Of a stretch of DNA of 64,000 nucleotides, positions 44,160 to 52,041 are shown one piece after another. The notes under the pieces were generated by a model that made no database searches, was not told where the DNA came from, and was given only the letters and a program-made list of their open reading frames with translations. Every line of letters starts with the position of its first letter. Position 1 is the first letter of the stretch. The DNA comes from Roseomonas xinghualingensis (GTDB lineage Bacteria > Pseudomonadota > Alphaproteobacteria > Acetobacterales > Acetobacteraceae), in the NCBI RefSeq assembly GCF_025791835.1, contig NZ_JAOXLP010000005.1, positions 124,001 through 188,000 on the forward strand, given 5' to 3'. The translations under genes and the position numbers were made by a program.

Positions 44160-44612
44160 TCACCCCTGCCCGCCCGGACCCTTCCTGGCCAGCCCCTCCT
44201 CCCGGCTGCCGGGATAGGCCGGCAGGCCATCGGCGAAACGCATCCAGCTGAGCCGGCGCGCCACGCGCGTGTGGTCCAGCGGCGGAACCCGCTCGGGCTC
44301 ATCCAGGCTCGCCGTCGTTATATCAATTTCGTCCGGGAGGTCATGCGCCTGGAAGGTCAGCGGCGTCCCGCAATATCCGCAGAACCCCCGCTCCGCCCGC
44401 GTGCTGGAGGCATAGAGGCGCATCTCCCCTGCCACGACGCGGAACCCGTTCCGCTCCACGCTGAACCAGGCGACGCAGGGCGATCCCGCAATGCGCCGGC
44501 AATCCACGCAATGGCAGATGGTCGGATGGAACGCTGTGCCGCGTGCCTCGTAGCGCAGACGCCCGCAATGACATCCGCCGGTCAGCACCGATGCCGTATC
44601 GGTGGATTCCAT
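44160..44612 (-). CDS. GFA-domain protein (glutathione-dependent formaldehyde-activating family)
   Basis: 150 residues from ATG at 44612. The zinc ligands are in GGCHCGRLRYEARG, CHCVDCRRIAGSP and GFCGYCGTPLTF, the usual CxC / CxxC / CxxC set of the GFA fold. Members bind two zinc ions; a few act on S-hydroxymethyl-glutathione, most are unassigned. It is preceded by a 196-base gap with no other recognisable feature. Confidence 0.87.
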   Translation of the reverse strand: MESTDTASVLTGGCHCGRLRYEARGTAFHPTICHCVDCRRIAGSPCVAWFSVERNGFRVVAGEMRLYASSTRAERGFCGYCGTPLTFQAHDLPDEIDITTASLDEPERVPPLDHTRVARRLSWMRFADGLPAYPGSREEGLARKGPGGQG

Positions 44613-44808
44613 GGCGCGTTCTCCTTCGCGGATCTGGCCGGGATTGGCACCGCAAGGCGGGAGGAGTGAACCATGGCCGCCCCCTCCTGGAGACCGCGTG
44701 GTCCGCGCCGCAGCCTTGCCCGACCGCTCTCCAGAAACGGGGAGGCAGGATGCGGGGTGGCCCCCGCCGCCCCGCACGGATCCGGAGGCGGAGCCCCCTG
44801 GCGCCCGC

Positions 44809-45789
44809 TCAGTCCGCGTAAACACCCGCCGCCTGGATGATCGGCCGCCACCGGGCCACCTCCGCCGCCAGATGCTTCCGGTGAGCGGCCGGCGTGGCTT
44901 GTTCCGGCGCGGCCACTTCCGTCACCAGATCCGCGAAGCGCGCCCGCAGCCTTTCCTCGCGCAGCGCCGCGCGGATGGCCGTGGCGAGACGCTCCTGCAC
45001 CGCTTCGGGCGTGCCGGCGGGCGCATAGACGCCATGCCAGGTACTCATCGAAATGCCGGGTGCCCCGGCCTCGGCGGTGGTTGGCAGGTTCAGCCCTTCC
45101 ACGCGGCGGTCCAGCAGCGTGACGGCATAGGCCTTGATGCGGCCGTCGCGGATGAAGGGCGCGGTGTTGGTCGCCTGGTCGCAGAACACGTCGATGCGGC
45201 CGGCCATCATTTCCTGCAGCGCGGGGGCGGAGCCACGGAACACCACGGAGGTCAGCGGCGTGCCGGCCGCCTGCTGCACCAGCATGCCGCAGAGCTGGTT
45301 CGCACCGCCCAGGCCGGAATGCGCGAGGTTCAGCTTGTCGCCCTGCTGCTTCATCGCGGCGATGAAGCCCGCGAGGTCGTTCGCCGGGAAGTCGGGCCGT
45401 GCCACGATCGTCATCGCCGCATCCGAGACGAGGCCGAGCGGCGCGAAGGAGGTCTCCACATTGTAGGGAAGCTGCCGGTACAGCGTGGCGGCCGTCGCAT
45501 GGCCGATATGGTGCACCAGCAGCGAATAGCCGTCCGGCCGGGCCTGCGCCACGCGGGTGGCGGCGATGGTTCCGCCCGCTCCTGTGATGTTCTCCACCAC
45601 CACCGGCTGGCCGAGATCCTTCGCCATGCCCTCCGCGACGAGGCGCGCGACCACATCGGTCGGTCCGCCCGCGGCGAAGGGCACGGTGATGGTGATCGGG
45701 CGGCTCGGGAAGGTCTGCGCCAGGGCCGGCGCCGCCAGGGGCGCCACGACGCAGGCCGCCAAGATGGCGCGGCGGGACAGCTTGGTCAT
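44809..45789 (-). CDS. Bug-family (tripartite tricarboxylate) substrate-binding protein
   Basis: 326 residues from ATG at 45789, nine bases after GAGGAAA. Signal peptide: SRRAILAACVVAPLAAPALAQ region. Bug motifs: SRPITITVPFAAGGPTDVVA, VVENITGAGGTIAATRVAQ and AHSGLGGANQLCGMLVQQA. It follows the tartrate dehydrogenase gene by 43 bases on the same strand, so it probably binds tartrate or a related hydroxy acid in the periplasm. Confidence 0.9.
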   Translation of the reverse strand: MTKLSRRAILAACVVAPLAAPALAQTFPSRPITITVPFAAGGPTDVVARLVAEGMAKDLGQPVVVENITGAGGTIAATRVAQARPDGYSLLVHHIGHATAATLYRQLPYNVETSFAPLGLVSDAAMTIVARPDFPANDLAGFIAAMKQQGDKLNLAHSGLGGANQLCGMLVQQAAGTPLTSVVFRGSAPALQEMMAGRIDVFCDQATNTAPFIRDGRIKAYAVTLLDRRVEGLNLPTTAEAGAPGISMSTWHGVYAPAGTPEAVQERLATAIRAALREERLRARFADLVTEVAAPEQATPAAHRKHLAAEVARWRPIIQAAGVYAD

Positions 45790-45832
45790 TGGGACGTTTC
45801 CTCTTGTCGTTCGTTTCATTATTGCATGGAAA

Positions 45833-46921
45833 TCAGGCGGGGGTATTGGCCCCCTCGATCGCCGCGATCACCGCCCGCGTCACGGCTTCGGTATCGGCGC
45901 TGCCTCCCAGATCGGCGGTGAAGACGCCATCGGCGCAAACCCGCTCCACCGCCGCCATCAGCGCCTTCGCGGCGGCTGGCTCGCCCAGATGTTCCAGCAT
46001 CATCGCGCCAGTCCAGAAGGTGGCGACCGGATTGGCGATGCCCTTACCCATGATGTCGAAGGCCGAGCCATGGATCGGCTCGAACATCGAGGGAGCGCGG
46101 CGCGACGGATCGAGATTGGCCGTCGGCGCCACGCCAAGCGAGCCCGCCACCGCGCCCGCGAGATCCGACAGGATGTCCGCATGCAGGTTGGTCGCGACCA
46201 CCGTGTCGATGCTCGCCGGCTTGCGCACCATGCGCGCCGCCATCGCGTCCACCAGCTCCTTCTCCCAGGTCACGTCGGGATAGTCGCGCGCTACCTCGGC
46301 GGCGATGTCGTCCCACATCACCATGCCGTGCCGCTGCGCATTGGACTTGGTCACCACCGTCAGCAGTTTGCGCGGGCGCGATCGCGCGATGTCGAAGGCC
46401 ACGCGCATGATCCGTTCCACACCCGCGCGGGTGAAAATAGCGACCTCGGTCGCCACCTCCTCCGGATGCCCGCGATGGGCGCGGCCGCCATGGCCGGCAT
46501 ATTCGCCCTCGGAATTCTCGCGCACGATCACCCAATCGATATCGCCGGGCTCCACGGCGCGCAGCGGGCTGGTGAGGCCGGGCAGCACGCGGGTCGGGCG
46601 GATATTCGCATACTGGTCGAAGCCCTGGCAGATCTTCAGCCGCAGGCCCCAGAGGGTGATGCTGTCCGGCAGCTCTGGATCGCCGACGGCGCCGAAATAG
46701 ATGGCGTCAAATTTGCGCAGCGTCTCCAGCCCGTCCTCCGGCATCATCAAGCCGGTCTGGCGGTAGTGGTCGCTGCCCCAGGGAAGCGTCTCGACATCGA
46801 GGGAGAAGCCGCCATCACGCCGCGCCAATGCCTCCAGCACACGAAGCCCTGCGGGAATGACCTCCTTGCCGATGCCATCGGCGGGAATGGCGGCGATACG
46901 GTGGGTGCGCTTGGAGGGCAT
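45833..46921 (-). CDS. ttuC: Tartrate dehydrogenase/decarboxylase (TtuC-like)
   Basis: 362 residues from ATG at 46921. It belongs to the isocitrate/isopropylmalate dehydrogenase family: THRIAAIPADGIGKEVIPAG at the N-terminus, VRENSEGEYAGHGGRAHRGH, and the metal/substrate signature ATNLHADILSDLAGAVAGSL. These enzymes oxidise tartrate or D-malate with NAD+. The closest well-known subgroup is TtuC of tartrate utilization; LeuB is less likely because leuCD are absent and ttuD and a pyruvate kinase lie across the divergent promoter. Confidence 0.87.
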   Translation of the reverse strand: MPSKRTHRIAAIPADGIGKEVIPAGLRVLEALARRDGGFSLDVETLPWGSDHYRQTGLMMPEDGLETLRKFDAIYFGAVGDPELPDSITLWGLRLKICQGFDQYANIRPTRVLPGLTSPLRAVEPGDIDWVIVRENSEGEYAGHGGRAHRGHPEEVATEVAIFTRAGVERIMRVAFDIARSRPRKLLTVVTKSNAQRHGMVMWDDIAAEVARDYPDVTWEKELVDAMAARMVRKPASIDTVVATNLHADILSDLAGAVAGSLGVAPTANLDPSRRAPSMFEPIHGSAFDIMGKGIANPVATFWTGAMMLEHLGEPAAAKALMAAVERVCADGVFTADLGGSADTEAVTRAVIAAIEGANTPA

Positions 46922-46979
46922 GGTCAATGGTGATCCCAGTCTGTTCAAAGGGCTGTTGGAAAACCCGGCTGTGGCTGGC

Positions 46980-47702
46980 ATGCCGCGCCAGATGAAAAGC
47001 GAGAGCGAAGACCGGGACAGCGCGGCTGGAAACCCGGCACCACGCGCGAGCCTGGGTGAATCCGCCTATCGGGCGCTGCGCGCCCGGCTGCTGGAAATGA
47101 CCCTGCCGCCCGGCCATCAGGCGACGGAGGGGGATCTGGCGGCACAGCTCGGCATGAGCCGCACGCCGGTGCACGAGGCTGTGCTGCGCCTGCAGGCCGA
47201 GGGCTTCCTGGAAGTGCAGCCCCGGCGCGGCATCCGCGTCCTGCCGATCGACCCGACCGGCATGGCCGAAACCTACGAAATCCTGATCGCGCTGGAGGGT
47301 GCCGCCGCGGCGCGCCTCGCGGGCAAGGGCGATGATGCGACGCTCGGCCTCATGGCCCAGGCCACCGAGTCGATGCGGGAGGCCCTCGCCCGTGGCGACC
47401 GCCATGGCTGGGCCGCCGCCGATGACCGCTTCCACCGCGCCCTGGTGCAGAATTGCGGGAATACCCGGCTGGCCCGCATGGCGCAGGAGGCGGCCGATCT
47501 GGCGCAGCGCGCTCGGCTCGCCACCGCCGCCTTGCGGCCGGAACCGGCCGGCTCCGCGGATGAGCATGTCCGCATCCTGGAGGCCCTGCGCCAGCGAGAC
47601 CCGGAAGCTGCCCGTGCCGCCCTTTCGGCGCACCGGCAGCGCGCCAGCGCGGAGATCCTCCGCACGCTCGCCCTCCCCCTGATGCGCCTTGGCGGTCATT
47701 GA
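46980..47702 (+). CDS. GntR (FCD) transcriptional regulator
   Basis: 240 residues from ATG at 46980; a start at 46920 would overlap the ttuC start codon. The winged helix is ATEGDLAAQLGMSRTPVHEA and GFLEVQPRRGIRV, followed by a helical FCD ligand domain (AEVYEILIAL-like AETYEILIALEGAAAARLA; HRALVQNCGNTRLARMAQEA). It lies between the divergent ttuC/Bug and ttuD/pyruvate kinase arms and likely represses them until the acid is present. The 58 bases up to ttuC must hold both promoters' operators. Confidence 0.87.
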   Translation: MPRQMKSESEDRDSAAGNPAPRASLGESAYRALRARLLEMTLPPGHQATEGDLAAQLGMSRTPVHEAVLRLQAEGFLEVQPRRGIRVLPIDPTGMAETYEILIALEGAAAARLAGKGDDATLGLMAQATESMREALARGDRHGWAAADDRFHRALVQNCGNTRLARMAQEAADLAQRARLATAALRPEPAGSADEHVRILEALRQRDPEAARAALSAHRQRASAEILRTLALPLMRLGGH

Positions 47703-47825
47703 GCCCACGCTCCCTGCCCTCTACGGTCCCCTTCTTCCATACCACGATCCATGCAACAAGATTAAAGCGCAGCCTTGCTCCCTCGCCGCCGAGGGTGATG
47801 ATGCTCACCCGCAAGGAGGGCCAGA

Positions 47826-49103
47826 ATGAACTGGGACGACACGAAAGCCCGTGAGGCCCTTCGCAGGATGTTCGACGCCGCCCTGCGCAGCGCCGCCCCC
47901 CGCGCGATCCTGGCGGATCACCTGCCCGAGCGCCCCAAAGGCCGTCTGGTCGTGGTCGGTGCCGGCAAGTCCGCCGCCGTCATGGCCGCCGCCCTGGAAT
48001 CCGCCTGGCCGGAGGTGCCGATGAGCGGCCTCGTTGTCACCCGCTATGGCCATGCCGTGCCCACCGCCAGGATCGAGGTGGTGGAGGCGTCCCACCCCGT
48101 TCCCGACTTGGCCGGCGAAGCCGCGGCAGCGCGCATCCTGGCGCTGGTGCAGGATCTGGCAGCGGATGACCTCGTCCTTGCCCTGATCTCCGGCGGCGGC
48201 TCGGCCCTGATGCCTTTGGCTGCTCCTGGCCTGACATTGGCCGACAAGCAGGCGGTGAACCGCGCCCTGCTCGCCTGCGGCGCCACCATCAATGAGATGA
48301 ACGTGGTCCGCCGCCATCTCTCCGCGATCAAGGGCGGACGTCTGGCCGCCGCCGCCTACCCGGCGCGGATGGCGACGCTCGCCATTTCCGACGTGCCCGG
48401 CGACGATCCGGCCGCCATCGCCTCCGGCCCTACCGTGCCGGACCCTAGCAGCTTCGCCGATGCCCGCGCCATCGTGGCCCGATACGGCATCGCCCTGCCC
48501 GATGCGGTCCGCGCCCATCTCGACGCCGCCGCCGAGGAAACGCCCAAGCCTGACGACCCCCGTCTCGCCCACGCCGAATACCGGATGATCGCCACTCCGC
48601 TGATGGCTCTGGAGGCCGCGGCGGCGGAGGCGCGCGCCCTTGGCCTCACCCCGCTTATCCTGGGCGACGCGCTGGAGGGTGAGGCGCGCGATGCCGGCAC
48701 CCTGCTCGCCGGTATCGCGCGCTCCGTCGCGGCCCATGGCCAGCCCTTGCCCAGACCCGCCGTACTGCTTTCCGGCGGGGAGACGACCGTCACGCTGGGC
48801 GACGCGAATGGTGCCGGGGGCCGCAACGGTGAATGCCTGCTCGGCCTCACCGTTGCCCTGGCGGGCCATCCGGGCATTTGGGCGCTGATGGCGGATACCG
48901 ATGGTATCGATGGCTCCGAAGAGAATGCTGGCGCCCTTTCGGCACCGGACACCCTGGCCCGCAGCCGGGCCGCTGGCATTGATCCGCTGGCGGCCCTGGC
49001 GGCACATCGGAGCCATGACGTGTTCAAGGCTGTGGGAGATCTATTGGTCACGGGTCCAACCCTGACCAATGTAAACGACTTCCGGGCAGTCTTGGTCGCT
49101 TAG
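47826..49103 (+). CDS. ttuD: Glycerate 2-kinase / hydroxypyruvate reductase family (TtuD-like)
   Basis: 425 residues. It is the DUF4147/MOFRL family: GRLVVVGAGKSAAVMAAALE, VLALISGGGSALMPLAAPG, INEMNVVRRHLSAIKGGRLA and the MOFRL segment LLSGGETTVTLGDANGAGGR. Originally called hydroxypyruvate reductase TtuD, members are now known to phosphorylate glycerate to 2-phosphoglycerate. In Agrobacterium ttuD is followed by ttuE, a pyruvate kinase, as here. Confidence 0.9.
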   Translation: MNWDDTKAREALRRMFDAALRSAAPRAILADHLPERPKGRLVVVGAGKSAAVMAAALESAWPEVPMSGLVVTRYGHAVPTARIEVVEASHPVPDLAGEAAAARILALVQDLAADDLVLALISGGGSALMPLAAPGLTLADKQAVNRALLACGATINEMNVVRRHLSAIKGGRLAAAAYPARMATLAISDVPGDDPAAIASGPTVPDPSSFADARAIVARYGIALPDAVRAHLDAAAEETPKPDDPRLAHAEYRMIATPLMALEAAAAEARALGLTPLILGDALEGEARDAGTLLAGIARSVAAHGQPLPRPAVLLSGGETTVTLGDANGAGGRNGECLLGLTVALAGHPGIWALMADTDGIDGSEENAGALSAPDTLARSRAAGIDPLAALAAHRSHDVFKAVGDLLVTGPTLTNVNDFRAVLVA

Positions 49104-49118
49104 CAAAATTAATATACT
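49092..49118 (+). promoter_or_regulatory. Promoter of the HTH-pyruvate kinase gene
   Basis: TTGGTC at 49092-49097 and TATACT at 49113-49118, 15 bases apart, within a stretch much richer in A/T than its surroundings. Transcription would start near 49125, just before two palindromes that run up to the ATG. No Shine-Dalgarno sequence precedes that ATG. Confidence 0.5.
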
Positions 49119-49128
49119 TACCCCCTCC

Positions 49129-49160
49129 TAAGGTTACCTTAACTGCACTAACTTTAGTGC
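49129..49160 (+). promoter_or_regulatory. Two adjacent palindromic operators directly before the pyruvate kinase start
   Basis: Palindrome 1 is TAAGGT-T-ACCTTA at 49129-49141. Palindrome 2 is GCACTAA-CT-TTAGTGC at 49145-49160 and ends at the base before the ATG. Both are perfect and lie just downstream of the expected transcription start, the place for a steric repressor. The fused helix-turn-helix domain is the obvious candidate to bind them; the GntR protein is the alternative. Confidence 0.6.
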
Positions 49161-50795
49161 ATGCGCGACAAGGCTCTCGAAGAACTTCTCTCCCAACGTG
49201 GTGCCGTTACCCGGATTGCGACCGGCCTCGGCATCTCCACCGCAGCCGTCTCCCAATGGCGCCGCGTTCCACCCGAGCGGGTGGAAGAGGTGGCGCGCAT
49301 CATGGAGGTAGCGCCCGAGACGCTCATCCGCCCTGACATCCCGCCCGCAGGAGCGCACCGCTTGGCCAGCCGCATTCCCATCCGGCGCCGCCGGCGCACG
49401 AAGATGATCGCGACACTCGGGCCCTCCAGCACCGCGCCCGAGGTGATTGAACGACTCTTTCGCGCGGGCGCTGACATCTTCCGCCTGAACTTCTCCCATG
49501 GCTCCCACGAGGACCACGCCGCCCGTATCGCCACGATCCGCGAGATCGAGCGGAAAACCGGTCGCCCGATCGGCATTCTGGCCGATGTGCAGGGCCCGAA
49601 GCTCCGCGTGGGCAAGTTCGCCGGCGGCCGCGTGCAGCTCCAGGCCGGCCAGACCTTCCGGCTGGACCTCTCCCCGGTGCCGGGGGATGTCCGCCGCGTG
49701 CAGCTCCCGCATCCCGAGATCATCTCCGCCGCCCGCATCGGCACCACGCTGCTGCTCGATGACGGCAAGCTGCGCCTCGGCGTCACCCGCAAGCGCGACG
49801 ACCATCTGGAGACCGAGGTGCTGGTCGGCGGCCCGCTTTCGGACCGCAAGGGCGTGAACGTGCCGGACGTGGCCCTGCCCATTCCGGCACTGACCGAGAA
49901 GGACCGCGCGGACCTCGACTTCGTGCTGGAGCAGGGCGTCGAGTTCATCGGCCTCTCCTTCGTCCAGCGGCCCGAGGACGTGGCCGAGGCCAAGGCCATC
50001 GCCAATGGCCGGGCCTGGATCATGGTGAAGATGGAGAAGCCCCAGGCCGTCGAGCAGATGGACGGGATTCTGGACCTCGCGGATGCCGTGATGGTCGCCC
50101 GTGGCGACCTGGGCGTGGAATGCCCACCCGAAGAGGTTCCGCTGATCCAGAAGCGCATCATCCGCGCCGCCCGCAGCCGCGGCCTGCCCGTGGTGGTGGC
50201 GACGCAGATGCTGGAGAGCATGATCTCCGCCCCGACGCCGACCCGTGCCGAGGCCTCGGACGTGGCCACCGCCGTCTTTGACGGCGCCGATGCCGTGATG
50301 CTCTCCGCCGAGACCGCTGCCGGGCAATATCCCTTCGAGGCGGTGAACATCATGGACCGAATCATCGCCCGCACCGAGCAGGACCCCGGCTGGCGCGCAA
50401 ACACCGATAATGCCCGCCCCGAGCCGCGCCACACCTCATCCGACGCCATCGCCGCCGCGGCACGGCAGGTGGCCAGCACGATCGATGCCCAGGCCATCGC
50501 CGCCTTCACCTCCACCGGCAGCACCGCGTTGCGCGTGGCCCGGGAACGCCCCGGCGCACCGATCATTGGCCTGACCGCGAACGAGTGCACCGCCCGCCGG
50601 CTCGCCCTTGTCTGGGGTGTGCATCCGGTGCTGAGCAAGGAACCCGCGAGCATGGGCGACATGGTCGTCAAGGGAATCCGCGCCGCTGGCACCGAAGGCT
50701 TCGCCGCCCCTGGCGAGGAGGTGGTGGTGGTGGCGGGCGTGCCATTCGGCACCCCCGGCACCACGAATGCGCTACGCGTCGCGCGAGTCGAATAG
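49161..50795 (+). CDS. pyk: Pyruvate kinase with N-terminal Cro/YdaS-like HTH domain (TtuE-like)
   Basis: 544 residues. Residues 1-60 look like a Cro/YdaS-type helix-turn-helix: AVTRIATGLGISTAAVSQWR, then RVPPERVEEVARIMEVAPET and RPDI. After a ~15-residue basic linker (IPIRRRRRTK) comes a complete pyruvate kinase: RLNFSHGSHEDH, ADVQGPKLRVG, IPALTEKDRADLDFVLEQG, IMVKMEKPQAVEQMDGI with the catalytic Lys, MVARGDLGVE and VATQMLESMI. The kinase part is ~468 residues, the normal length. There is no stop between the domains. A TTG at 49362 with AGGAG eight bases upstream could start a kinase without the HTH. Pyruvate kinase turns PEP and ADP into pyruvate and ATP; position after ttuD fits TtuE. Confidence 0.9.
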   Translation: MRDKALEELLSQRGAVTRIATGLGISTAAVSQWRRVPPERVEEVARIMEVAPETLIRPDIPPAGAHRLASRIPIRRRRRTKMIATLGPSSTAPEVIERLFRAGADIFRLNFSHGSHEDHAARIATIREIERKTGRPIGILADVQGPKLRVGKFAGGRVQLQAGQTFRLDLSPVPGDVRRVQLPHPEIISAARIGTTLLLDDGKLRLGVTRKRDDHLETEVLVGGPLSDRKGVNVPDVALPIPALTEKDRADLDFVLEQGVEFIGLSFVQRPEDVAEAKAIANGRAWIMVKMEKPQAVEQMDGILDLADAVMVARGDLGVECPPEEVPLIQKRIIRAARSRGLPVVVATQMLESMISAPTPTRAEASDVATAVFDGADAVMLSAETAAGQYPFEAVNIMDRIIARTEQDPGWRANTDNARPEPRHTSSDAIAAAARQVASTIDAQAIAAFTSTGSTALRVARERPGAPIIGLTANECTARRLALVWGVHPVLSKEPASMGDMVVKGIRAAGTEGFAAPGEEVVVVAGVPFGTPGTTNALRVARVE

Positions 50796-50838
50796 GCGCA
50801 TCGCACCAGGGACGCGATGGGTCCATAAAGGCACCCGT

Positions 50839-50865
50839 GCGGCTCCGGCGCCTTGCCGGAGTCGC
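50839..50865 (+). terminator. Hairpin after the pyruvate kinase gene
   Basis: GCGGCTCCGG pairs with CCGGAGTCGC (one G-T pair) around a seven-base loop. It lacks a clear T run. Confidence 0.5.
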
Positions 50866-50893
50866 CCTCCACGCCTGCCAGCCCGGAACGAGG

Positions 50894-51337
50894 ATGATGA
50901 TGAAGCGTAGCGCGATGGCCGCCCTGGTGGCGGGCCCGATGATGGTGGGCCTCCTCGGCTTCGCGGCCCCTGCCGAGGCTCAGCGCAATGGGCTCTACCA
51001 GGTATCCGGCGTCAATCCGGACGGCTCCCCCTATACCGGCCAGATGCTGGTCCAGCAGGTCGGCCTGGCCTCCTGGCGTGTGGCCTGGCAGATCGGCGAA
51101 ACGCGCTACGAAGGCTATGGCATGTCGGCCGGCCCGGTCTTCTCCGTGGGATTTACCCTTGGGAATCATCCCGGCATCGCGATCTACCAGCTGGGCACCG
51201 ATGGCAGCATGACGGGCCAGTGGACGCTGATCGGCAGCAGCGCCATCGGCACCGAGAATCTGGTCCCTTGGGATGCGCCGGCCCAGAGCGCCCCCCAGCA
51301 GCAATCTTCCCAGCCCCCGGCCAATCCGGCCCGCTGA
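50894..51337 (+). CDS. Exported protein of unknown function
   Basis: 147 residues; three ATG codons in a row (50894, 50897, 50900) leave the exact start open. The signal peptide RSAMAALVAGPMMVGLLGFA ends at APAEA. The mature part is beta-rich (GLYQVSGVNPDGSPYTGQML; ASWRVAWQIGETRYEGYGM; IAIYQLGTDGSMTGQWTLIG) with a Gln/Pro-rich tail. Similar small exported proteins with a GQW.L ending occur in Acetobacteraceae, but I cannot assign a function. Confidence 0.68.
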   Translation: MMMKRSAMAALVAGPMMVGLLGFAAPAEAQRNGLYQVSGVNPDGSPYTGQMLVQQVGLASWRVAWQIGETRYEGYGMSAGPVFSVGFTLGNHPGIAIYQLGTDGSMTGQWTLIGSSAIGTENLVPWDAPAQSAPQQQSSQPPANPAR

Positions 51338-51373
51338 ATGGCGGCGCGGGCCACGGCCCGCGCCCGCCCTCCA

Positions 51374-52006
51374 TCAGGTCACATCGCCAAGCGCCCGGCG
51401 GCGCAGGTCACGTTGCTTCTGGGTTCCACCCGGAAGGCGGGGATGGATGCGCAGGGCGGCATCCAGGCTGCGCAACGCCCCGGCGAGGTCGCCCGCATCC
51501 TCCTGAAGTTCTGAAAGCGCCAGCAGCGCACCGAAATGCCGCGGCTCCAGCCGCAATGCCTCACGCAGATCGGCAGCCGCCGCCCGCCGGTCACCCGATG
51601 CGGCCAGGACCTGCGCACGCAGCACCCAGGATTCCGCGAAATCGGGCTGCAGGGTGATAGCGGCATCCAGATCCTCCACCGCCTCGGCCACCGCATTCTC
51701 CTGCATGCTCCGCAGCCCCTTGCGCAGCAGAAGCCCGACAGTGGGGGTGCCGCCCTGGGCCCAGAGCGCCTGGACCTGCGCCTGGATCTGCGCCGCCGCG
51801 CTTTCGTCGGGCGCCTGCGCCAGGGCATCGAGTAGCCGGTTCAGCTCTTCCCGCCGCTGGGTCTCGGCACCCGGCTTCGGCATGACCATGGCAGATGGCG
51901 GAATGGCCGGCCCAACCTCGGGCCCGCCGGGGAGTGGCATCACCTGTGCGGAAGCAAGGCCGGAAAACAGGAGAAGCATCCCCCCCATCGCTGCCATGCG
52001 CCTCAT
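51374..52006 (-). CDS. Exported TPR protein
   Basis: 210 residues, signal peptide RMAAMGGMLLLFSGLASAQ. From residue ~95 three TPR-like repeats are visible (GLRSMQENAVAEAVEDLDAA; AESWVLRAQVLAASGDRRAA; GALLALSELQEDAGDLAGAL) each with the small-residue and PxF/PRH spacing. A periplasmic protein-binding scaffold is likely. It starts 35 bases downstream of glcF on the same strand. Confidence 0.82.
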   Translation of the reverse strand: MRRMAAMGGMLLLFSGLASAQVMPLPGGPEVGPAIPPSAMVMPKPGAETQRREELNRLLDALAQAPDESAAAQIQAQVQALWAQGGTPTVGLLLRKGLRSMQENAVAEAVEDLDAAITLQPDFAESWVLRAQVLAASGDRRAAAADLREALRLEPRHFGALLALSELQEDAGDLAGALRSLDAALRIHPRLPGGTQKQRDLRRRALGDVT

Positions 52007-52041
52007 GCCGATTTCCCTTCGTGCCCGCCCTGCCTTCGGTT

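Noticed and set aside
44613..44808. Possible extra gene between the GFA protein and the Bug gene
   Set aside because: Only Pro/Arg-rich frames on both strands, no ribosome binding site; taken as non-coding.
46920..46979. Start of the GntR protein at 46920
   Set aside because: It would overlap the ttuC start codon on the other strand and add 20 residues with no match to the family; ATG at 46980 leaves a usable intergenic region. Not fully excluded.
49154..51304. A 716-codon minus-strand frame opposite pyruvate kinase
   Set aside because: Serine/arginine-rich low-complexity translation, antisense to a clear pyruvate kinase; no start signal or family.
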